Shown piece after piece: positions 6,525-11,300 of a stretch of DNA of 11,300 nucleotides. This DNA is from Verrucomicrobia bacterium 12-59-8. Lineage in GTDB: Bacteria > Verrucomicrobiota > Verrucomicrobiae > Verrucomicrobiales > Verrucomicrobiaceae. The notes under the pieces were generated by a model, which saw only the letters and a list, made by a program, of their open reading frames with translations, did not search any database and was not told the DNA's origin. The first letter of the stretch is position 1. Each line of letters begins with the position of its first letter. Position numbers and translations under genes: made by a program. The stretch covers positions 7,358 to 18,657 of the forward strand of contig NCCR01000140.1 of the NCBI GenBank assembly GCA_002279765.1. Direction: 5' to 3'.

Positions 6525-7214
6525 TTAACCGCCGGGCACGGTGAGCGGCCTGCCGTTGTCCTTGGGGCCTAGTTTGATGAAGAAAGGTACGGCGCGGCGG
6601 GCCCAGTCCTCGGCATCGGGGAAATCACCGGCACCGCTGCCAAAGGTGCTGCGGAGCATGTCGGTGTCGATGATGCCGGGGTTCATGGGGATGACGGCGA
6701 CTTTGCCGCCGGTATCCTGGGCGGTGGCCATGGAGAGACCTTCGATGGCGTACTTGGTGGCGCAGTAAGGGGCGACGTCGGCGGCGGTGGAGCGGCCCCA
6801 GCCGGAGGAGAAATTGACGATGACGCCGCTGCCGCGTTTGAGCATGGGTGGCAGCAGATGGCGCATCATCGCGGCGGGGCCTTTGATGTTGATGTCGATG
6901 ATGCGGCTGAAGTCCTCCGCACTGGTTTCCCAGAGGGGGGCGTTGGGGTGGATGATGGCCGCGTTGTTGAGGACGAGGTCTGGGGCACCGAATTTTCCGA
7001 GGAGGGTGGCGCAGAAGGCGGCGATATCGGATTCGACGGAGACATCGCAGGTTTGGAAATGGTGCGGCGCGGGGAACTGGTGGGAGAGTTCAGCGATTTG
7101 AGCGGCGTTGCGGCCACAACCGGCGATGTGCCAGCCTGCCTTACTGAAGAGGGGGAGCATGGCGCGGCCGAGGCCACGGGTGCAGCCGGTGATGACGACG
7201 GTTTTCGGTTTCAT
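6525..7214 (-). CDS. SDR family NAD(P)-dependent oxidoreductase
   Basis: A classical short-chain dehydrogenase of 229 residues from ATG 7214, which follows a G-rich stretch (GGTGGGGGAA); a GTG at 7223 would add three residues. Visible elements are the cofactor loop TGCTRGLG (9-16, TGxxxGxG), an acidic Asp57 that contacts the adenine, NNAA (83-86), the structural Asn109 in DINIKG, the catalytic serine pair at 136-137, and Tyr150 and Lys154 (YCATK), followed by PG at 179-180. All members of the Asn-Ser-Tyr-Lys tetrad are present, so an active enzyme is expected. The substrate cannot be read from the sequence. The C-terminus (LGPKDNGRPLTVPGG) is typical of SDRs that end with an 'N-G-x-x-L' element. 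The 72-residue gene upstream ends 11 bp before this start. Confidence 0.93.
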   Translation of the reverse strand: MKPKTVVITGCTRGLGRAMLPLFSKAGWHIAGCGRNAAQIAELSHQFPAPHHFQTCDVSVESDIAAFCATLLGKFGAPDLVLNNAAIIHPNAPLWETSAEDFSRIIDINIKGPAAMMRHLLPPMLKRGSGVIVNFSSGWGRSTAADVAPYCATKYAIEGLSMATAQDTGGKVAVIPMNPGIIDTDMLRSTFGSGAGDFPDAEDWARRAVPFFIKLGPKDNGRPLTVPGG

Positions 7215-7225
7215 TTCCCCCACCG

Positions 7226-7444
7226 TTACTTCTCGTCGGCGGAAGGATCAAAGGGCTTGTTGAATGGGGGGCCGCGCTCGCCGCCGTAGGTTTCGCGGAG
7301 GTATTCGTCGCCTTCGCTCTTTTTGCGGCGGATGTTTTTCGGAGCCACTAGATTCCCCAGCCGACGCCGTTCGGCGCGGCCTGCCTGCCACTGCTCCCAA
7401 GTCCATGTGCGCTCGGGGCTGGATTTGAGTTTCGAGGGCGTCAT
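7226..7444 (-). CDS. Small basic hypothetical protein, 72 aa
   Basis: ATG at 7444, stop TAA at 7226-7228. The protein is hydrophilic and basic, without a signal peptide or membrane segment. Its N-terminal part has an aromatic, probably helical segment (WTWEQWQAGRAERRRLGN, about 14-31); next is a lysine/arginine patch (NIRRKK) and then a Gly/Pro-rich acidic tail (ERGPPFNKPFDPSADEK). I do not recognise the family. Its position supports a real gene: it lies 15 bp after the nucleotidyltransferase gene and 11 bp before the SDR gene, all in the same direction. It could be a nucleic-acid-binding or ribosome-associated small protein, given the charge and the neighbouring release factor, but that is speculation. 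Confidence 0.65.
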   Translation of the reverse strand: MTPSKLKSSPERTWTWEQWQAGRAERRRLGNLVAPKNIRRKKSEGDEYLRETYGGERGPPFNKPFDPSADEK

Positions 7445-7459
7445 GCCGAGGAATGTAGC

Positions 7460-8086
7460 TCAGGACTTGGATTTTGCCAGTTCGGCTTCTACCTCGGCCT
7501 TCACGGCATTGAATTCCGGCACACAGTTGTATTTTGAGCAGGCTGCCACGCGATAGGCTTCGTCCCAGTCGATGGGAATGCGGCCCGAGAGCACGCCTGC
7601 CATAAGCTTTTTGGCGCAGTCATCGTCTTTTCCATCGTAGCCATTGCAATACTTCCTGGCGGCATAGACCCGACCGACGAGAGCATCTTCTACCGGAATT
7701 AAGCGCACTTCTCCATGTGGTGTTTCGAACCGTGACAACTCTTTGTCTGCTCGATAATCGATCTCGCCCAGCAGGTCGATCCAGAGGCCTTCGATGCCCC
7801 AGCTTTTGTTGCCGCCGTGGGATTTGATGCCTGGGATTTGGCGCATGATTTCTCCGCGTTCTTCATTGTTGGGTTGGGGCCAGCCAGTCCAGCAGATGTC
7901 GGTGTCGCCGGACATGTAGGCACCGTCGGTGTAGAACTCTATGGCGGAGCCGCCTACGACGACGGGTTCGAAGCCGCGCTCGCGAAACAACTCGGAGACG
8001 AGGCCGGCGAGGAGGAGGGACTTTGAGTTTAAGTCGGTCTCTTCGCGCACGAGGGTGAGCGCGGCGGCGATTTCATCGGCGGTCAT
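7460..8086 (-). CDS. Nucleotidyltransferase-fold protein
   Basis: A 208-residue protein from ATG 8086; a TTG at 8122 would add 12 residues but would start only 6 bp from the prfC stop. It has the core of the DNA polymerase beta-like nucleotidyltransferase fold: VVVGGSAIEFY (42-52) with the GG-S helix start, then the GDTDI pair Asp61 and Asp63, and a third carboxylate at Asp104 in WIDLLGE. After it comes a helical part (PVEDALVGRVYAARKY, about 131-146) as in AbiEii/MNT-type and tRNA-modifying relatives. No partner toxin or antitoxin is next to it; neighbours are prfC and a small basic protein. The reaction (AMP or NMP transfer to protein or RNA) is unknown. Fold assignment is by motif; function is open. 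Confidence 0.8.
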   Translation of the reverse strand: MTADEIAAALTLVREETDLNSKSLLLAGLVSELFRERGFEPVVVGGSAIEFYTDGAYMSGDTDICWTGWPQPNNEERGEIMRQIPGIKSHGGNKSWGIEGLWIDLLGEIDYRADKELSRFETPHGEVRLIPVEDALVGRVYAARKYCNGYDGKDDDCAKKLMAGVLSGRIPIDWDEAYRVAACSKYNCVPEFNAVKAEVEAELAKSKS

Positions 8087-8128
8087 GCGGGAAGCATGGC
8101 GGATGAAGGCGCGGTGGGGCAACTCAAA

Positions 8129-9739
8129 TTAGAGCTTCGCCTTTTCCACTTCATCCCACGGGATCTCGGAGAGTTCGGCGTTGGGATTGCGGCGTTCGAA
8201 GTAGTTGATGGCCCATTGGTCGCTGAAGAAGACGACCCAGCGTTCGTCGCTGTCCTGAGCGGTGGTGACACCGCCGGGGATGTCGAAGTCTTCGATGGCT
8301 CCGCCGTCTTTGGTGCGCACCCAGCGCAGGACGGTGTAGGGGGCGTTTTCGATGCGGCTTTGGGCGTTGTATTCGCTCTCCAGACGGAACTGCACGACCT
8401 CGAACTGCAGGGGGCCGACGGCTCCGAGCAAGGGGACGCGCTGACCGGCATGCGGCTGGATGAACTGCTGCACGACGCCTTCGCTGAGGAGCTGCTCCAG
8501 GCCGTCGCGGAAGCGCTTATAATGCGCGGTGCTTGGGTTGTGCAGGTAGGCAAAGACTTCGGGGGCGAAGCGGGGGATTTCGTCGAACTTGAGCTTGGGG
8601 TCGATGGCGAGGGTGTCGCCAATCCCGAAGCCGTGATTGCCGACGATGCCGACGACATCGCCCGCGTAGGCTTCATTCACGGTCTCGCGATCCTGGGCGA
8701 AAAGCTTTTGGGAGTTGGCGAGGCGGACGATTTTGCCGGTGCGGGTGTGGGTGACCTGCATGTCGCGCTCGAACTTGCCGCTGACGATGCGCAGGAAGCT
8801 CATGCGGTCGCGATGGCGGGGGTCCATGTTGGCCTGGATCTTGAAGACGAAGCCTGAGAAGCCTTCATCGGTGGGCTCGATAACGCGGCCATCGGCGGCC
8901 ATGCGTGGCTCGGGTGGCGGGGCGAGTTCAAGGAAGCCATCGAGGAGCATCTGCACGCCGAAGTTGTTGCTGGCGCTGCCGAAGAAGACGGGTGTGAGTT
9001 CGCCACGGTCGATCTTGCCGCGATCGTATTCGTGCCCGGCACCGTCGAGCATTTCGAGCTCCATCTTGGCCTGCTCCAAGGCTTCGGGGACGGTGTGCTT
9101 GGCGACGAAGTCATCATCGAGGCCGCCGACTTTTTCGGGGGCGCGGAAAGCGCCGTGGACGGTACGTTCGAAGAGATGGACGTCGTTTTTGCGGCGGTCA
9201 TAGACGCCGCGGAACTGCTGGCCGAGGCCGAGGGGCCAGTTGATGGCGCAGGCGCCGATGCCGAGGACGGTTTCGAGTTCGTCGAGGAGGGTGAGGGGCT
9301 CGCGCGCGGGGCGGTCGAGCTTGTTCATGAAGGTGAAGATGGGCACGCCACGACGGCGGCAGACTTCGAAGAGCTTGCGGGTCTGGGCTTCGATCCCTTT
9401 GCCGGCGTCGATGACCATGATGGCGGCATCGACGGCGGTGAGCACGCGGTAGGTGTCTTCGGAGAAGTCTTTGTGACCGGGGGTGTCGAGGAGGTTCACC
9501 ACGCTGCCTTTGTACTCAAACTGCAGGACGGTGGAGCTGACGGAAATGCCGCGCTGCTTTTCCAGCTCCATCCAGTCGGAGGTGGTGGCGCGCTGGTTTT
9601 TGCGTGCGGTCACGGAACCCGCAAGCGCGACAGCGCCGCCGTAGAGCAGGAGCTTTTCGGTGAGCGTCGTTTTACCGGCGTCGGGGTGCGAAATGATCGC
9701 GAAGGAACGACGGCGGGCGATTTGGGCTTCGTAGGGCAT
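8129..9739 (-). CDS. prfC: Peptide chain release factor 3
   Basis: A 536-residue translational GTPase (E. coli RF3 is 529). RF3-GTP speeds removal of RF1 or RF2 from the ribosome after peptide release and contributes to post-peptidyl-transfer quality control. GTPase motifs are G1 SHPDAGKTT (17-25), the G2 region RGISVSST (63-70), G3 DTPGHKDF (85-92) and G4 NKLD (139-142). Domain 2 (about 290-385) and the C-terminal domain 3 (from about 385, with HAGQRVPLLGAVGPLQFEVVQFRL) follow in the normal RF3 order; the 'VGPLQFEV' element is diagnostic against EF-G or LepA. The start MPYEAQIARRRSFAIISH agrees with the family. It is the first gene of the long minus-strand run, 42 bp upstream of the nucleotidyltransferase gene. 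No strong ribosome site is visible (TCCCTCC precedes the ATG). Confidence 0.97.
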   Translation of the reverse strand: MPYEAQIARRRSFAIISHPDAGKTTLTEKLLLYGGAVALAGSVTARKNQRATTSDWMELEKQRGISVSSTVLQFEYKGSVVNLLDTPGHKDFSEDTYRVLTAVDAAIMVIDAGKGIEAQTRKLFEVCRRRGVPIFTFMNKLDRPAREPLTLLDELETVLGIGACAINWPLGLGQQFRGVYDRRKNDVHLFERTVHGAFRAPEKVGGLDDDFVAKHTVPEALEQAKMELEMLDGAGHEYDRGKIDRGELTPVFFGSASNNFGVQMLLDGFLELAPPPEPRMAADGRVIEPTDEGFSGFVFKIQANMDPRHRDRMSFLRIVSGKFERDMQVTHTRTGKIVRLANSQKLFAQDRETVNEAYAGDVVGIVGNHGFGIGDTLAIDPKLKFDEIPRFAPEVFAYLHNPSTAHYKRFRDGLEQLLSEGVVQQFIQPHAGQRVPLLGAVGPLQFEVVQFRLESEYNAQSRIENAPYTVLRWVRTKDGGAIEDFDIPGGVTTAQDSDERWVVFFSDQWAINYFERRNPNAELSEIPWDEVEKAKL

Positions 9740-9786
9740 GGAGGGACAGGGGGGTGGTCTTCATGCCGCAGGGCGAGGTGCGTTTC

Positions 9787-9812
9787 AAATGACGAATGCC
9801 GAAATCCGAATG
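9787..9812. repeat. GACGAATG/CCGAAAT/CCGAATG short repeat
   Basis: In the 88-bp gap upstream of prfC, overlapping variants of a 7-8 base word occur in tandem: GACGAATG, CCGAAAT, CCGAATG. From memory, strings of this type (GAATGACGAATGCCGAAATCC) form dispersed intergenic repeats in Planctomycetota and Verrucomicrobiota. Only this fragment is present here, so its repeat nature rests on recollection. It would lie in the prfC leader. Confidence 0.35.
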
Positions 9813-9827
9813 GGCCGGAAACGTGGT

Positions 9828-10004
9828 TTAAAACCAGTGAGGGCTGAAGAGGCTGGTATTGGAGGGAATAAGGGAGGTGTCTTCGCGGAGGCCGATGTCG
9901 GCGGGTTCGCCGCCGATGATCCAGTAGCCGATGACGGGATGATTACAGGAGAAGTTTAATTCAGGGGGCAGCACTTGAAGACCTTGGGCTGGCGGTGCCA
10001 GGGG
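9828..10004 (-). pseudogene. In-frame continuation beyond the TAG of the CxxC gene
   Basis: Directly after the TAG at 10005-10007 the same minus-strand frame stays open for 58 codons to a TAA at 9828-9830. The stretch has no ATG, but its codons from the middle onward end almost always in C (GGC, TAC, ATC, GAC, CTC, TTC, CAC), strong evidence of past or present translation. It encodes a Pro-rich linker and then SCNHPVIGYWIIGGEPAD, a well-formed hydrophobic strand with a turn. It is therefore probably the C-terminal part of one 157-residue protein cut by a nonsense change; a base-calling error, or less likely stop read-through, would give the same picture. A separate short gene using the GTG about 10 codons in is also possible (48 residues). 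I do not recognise the family. Confidence 0.5.
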
Positions 10005-10301
10005 CTATCCTGATCCTCCAGAAGGTTGCGTTGTGGATAAGATAAGGCGCACATTGGTGCATTCGCGGCAAAAGAAGGGTTTCTCTACATGACTTGGCAT
10101 GTCGTCGAGTTTGAAGGAGGCTTGGACGAGATTGGGGTGGCCTTCAAACATAGGCCTCTGTACTGTGGTAGCCTGACCATCTGCCCCGAGCTGATAGTAT
10201 GGGCATGGATCACAGCGGTGGTGACCAACAAACATGCTGCGGCAAACAAATTCAGTGTCGACCGAAAACAGCTCAACCCCGTTGGTACAGCAGCAATCCA
10301 A
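10005..10301 (-). CDS. Small hypothetical protein with two CxxC motifs, cut by TAG
   Basis: A 98-residue frame that starts at a TTG (10301) 17 bp after the stop of the TPR gene and ends at TAG 10005-10007; the start is uncertain, and an internal ATG at 10232 is an alternative. Two Cys pairs, CDPC (30-33) and CREC (78-81), could bind one zinc ion as a split zinc ribbon, 44 residues apart. Between them is a patch (PNLVQASFKLDDMPSHV) that looks like a strand and helix of a small folded domain. The N-terminus is also Cys-rich (DCCCTN). Codon use is plausible but the GC is lower than in prfC. The frame continues after the stop, see the 9828-10004 entry, so this may be a broken gene. No family recognised. 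It could belong to a two-gene unit with the TPR protein. Confidence 0.5.
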   Translation of the reverse strand: MDCCCTNGVELFSVDTEFVCRSMFVGHHRCDPCPYYQLGADGQATTVQRPMFEGHPNLVQASFKLDDMPSHVEKPFFCRECTNVRLILSTTQPSGGSG

Positions 10302-10318
10302 CTGCCACAGTTCGCGGT

Positions 10319-11299
10319 CTATTCTTCGTCCCCTCCGTCACTTTGGGATGTTTCCGCTTGGGCAATCATCTTACCCAGCGCGCGAACTACAATACAATCC
10401 TCATACCGTCCCAGCCGTCTCAGGATGACTCCAAAGGACACCCATAGGTCTGAATGTGTGGGCTCGATTAGAATCGCAGCCATGATCTTCTCCAGTGCCT
10501 CCTCTGTACGACCGGACTCATCTAAGTATATTGCCAGTTCAAGCTTGATCAACCAATTGTAGGGGAGATCAGTCTCCAAAGCCTGGGCCACAGCCAAAGC
10601 CTCCACACACCGTCCCTGCTTATGCAAATCCATCCCCTTTAATAGAGTCTGATGCCATTCCTCCACAGTAGGTGTACCAGTAGTGGACTTCTGCATGGTC
10701 ATCATCATCTCGTGTTTATTCGCCTTTGATGACCTGATGCACCATGCTGGCGCTGCAGCTACCGAATGGCCCCTCCAAGGCACCGGTAATTGGTGTAAGG
10801 TGCTCTCATTGAAGTCAAAATGATCCCTCAACGCATACGGCAATGCAACACGATCCTGCCAGAATCGACTTTCAGCGTCATTACCGATTTGATGTCGCAA
10901 TATCTTACTCAGAAGCGTAGCGGTAACATATTCAGGGCTCAAATTGTTTTCTTGAGTCAAACGAGAGCCCATTGCATCACAGTAAATTTCCTCCACATAA
11001 TCCAGAAAAGTCATACCCGCGTGGGGCAACTTAAGCGGGCCATGTTTGGCGAGTGCCACGAACGCGCCACAGAAGAGATAAATGACGTGCTGTCCGCGAA
11101 TCCATTCGTCGTAGTCCGCCGCCTCGCGGGTGTCTTCGATGATTTCCTGGCAGATTCGGAAGCCTGCGTTGATGAATTCCTTGAGAACATCGTCGTTGGC
11201 ATACTCTTCCTCAAAGGAGTCTGGCACCTCAGTGTCAGCCCACCCTGCCTGCAGACCGGCGAACCTGTGCAACCAGGACTCGTCACCCAGTTGGCGCAT
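10319..11299 (-). CDS. TPR-containing hypothetical protein (possibly 5'-partial)
   Basis: An open frame of 326 residues from an ATG at 11299, one base from the window edge, to TAG 10319-10321; a start further upstream cannot be excluded. The C-terminal third (about residues 212-316) contains at least two tetratricopeptide helix pairs, seen in LLKGMDLHKQGRCVEALAVA, ELAIYLDESGRTEEALEKIM and VSFGVILRRLGRYEDCIVV, and so probably mediates protein contacts. The first 190 residues are acidic and largely helical, with motifs I cannot assign (EEEYANDDVLKEFINAGF, DYVEEIYCDAMG). Three Met codons in a row at residues 198-200 (ATG at 10708) could be an internal start for the TPR part. GC is lower than in the prfC block. 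The small CxxC frame follows after 17 bp. Role unknown. Confidence 0.75.
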   Translation of the reverse strand: MRQLGDESWLHRFAGLQAGWADTEVPDSFEEEYANDDVLKEFINAGFRICQEIIEDTREAADYDEWIRGQHVIYLFCGAFVALAKHGPLKLPHAGMTFLDYVEEIYCDAMGSRLTQENNLSPEYVTATLLSKILRHQIGNDAESRFWQDRVALPYALRDHFDFNESTLHQLPVPWRGHSVAAAPAWCIRSSKANKHEMMMTMQKSTTGTPTVEEWHQTLLKGMDLHKQGRCVEALAVAQALETDLPYNWLIKLELAIYLDESGRTEEALEKIMAAILIEPTHSDLWVSFGVILRRLGRYEDCIVVRALGKMIAQAETSQSDGGDEE

Positions 11300-11300
11300 T

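Noticed and set aside
8096..9847. Plus-strand frames opposite prfC (8096-8857 and 9032-9847)
   Set aside because: prfC is complete and conserved on the other strand; these frames are complementary shadows made of Gly, Ala, Val, Glu and Asp.
10085..10276. Alternative minus-strand frame with a signal-peptide-like start (LNLFAAACLLVTTAVIHAHT)
   Set aside because: The start resembles a signal peptide, but the rest is unstructured and lacks codon bias. The overlapping frame with two CxxC pairs fits the downstream coding continuation better.
10089..10562. Plus-strand frame of 157 codons
   Set aside because: It crosses the 3' ends of both minus-strand genes and its product is Ser/Ile-rich without a recognisable domain.
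1..11300. CRISPR array, tRNA, rRNA or insertion sequence
   Set aside because: I found no regularly spaced repeats, tRNA cloverleaf with CCA-type end, rRNA-like sequence or transposase in any frame.

Overview
The window reads as a chromosomal segment of a Gram-negative bacterium, most likely from Verrucomicrobiota (Prosthecobacter/Verrucomicrobium-like). This is an inference from several traits: a Tat-exported Gfo/Idh/MocA oxidoreductase, a stand-alone CoaB domain, mostly weak Shine-Dalgarno signals, high GC in the housekeeping genes, and palindromic intergenic repeats of the CAACCCCGTTGGGGTTG kind. No rRNA or other marker was available to confirm it.

Left part (1-2324, plus strand): the 3' part of an unrecognised membrane-anchored protein, a 66-residue exported peptide or lipoprotein, and a Gfo/Idh/MocA oxidoreductase with a twin-arginine signal. 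It is followed by a 297-bp gap between convergent genes that holds phased short repeats and three hairpins, two of which form a REP-like element (2461-2523).

Central part (9739 down to 2622, minus strand): a tightly packed nine-gene run. In transcription order it holds peptide chain release factor 3 (prfC), an orphan nucleotidyltransferase-fold protein, a 72-residue basic protein, an SDR oxidoreductase, CoaB (phosphopantothenate-cysteine ligase), an inositol-monophosphatase-family phosphatase, an ABC ATPase and its ABC-2 permease, and a low-GC protein with a PD-(D/E)XK nuclease-like motif. Two 4-bp overlaps (coaB/phosphatase and ATPase/permease) and gaps of 7-15 bp point to co-transcription of parts of the run. 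The functions are mostly housekeeping and do not form one obvious pathway. The last gene differs in base composition and looks like a later insertion.

Right part (9828-11299, minus strand): a lower-GC block with a TPR-containing protein whose N-terminal half is unrecognised. It is followed by a small double-CxxC reading frame that is cut by an in-frame TAG, after which 58 further strongly coding codons continue in the same frame.

I do not see a convincing complete new system. The points most worth a second look are the PD-(D/E)XK-like gene beside the repeat cluster, the TAG-interrupted CxxC gene with its TPR neighbour, and the orphan nucleotidyltransferase.
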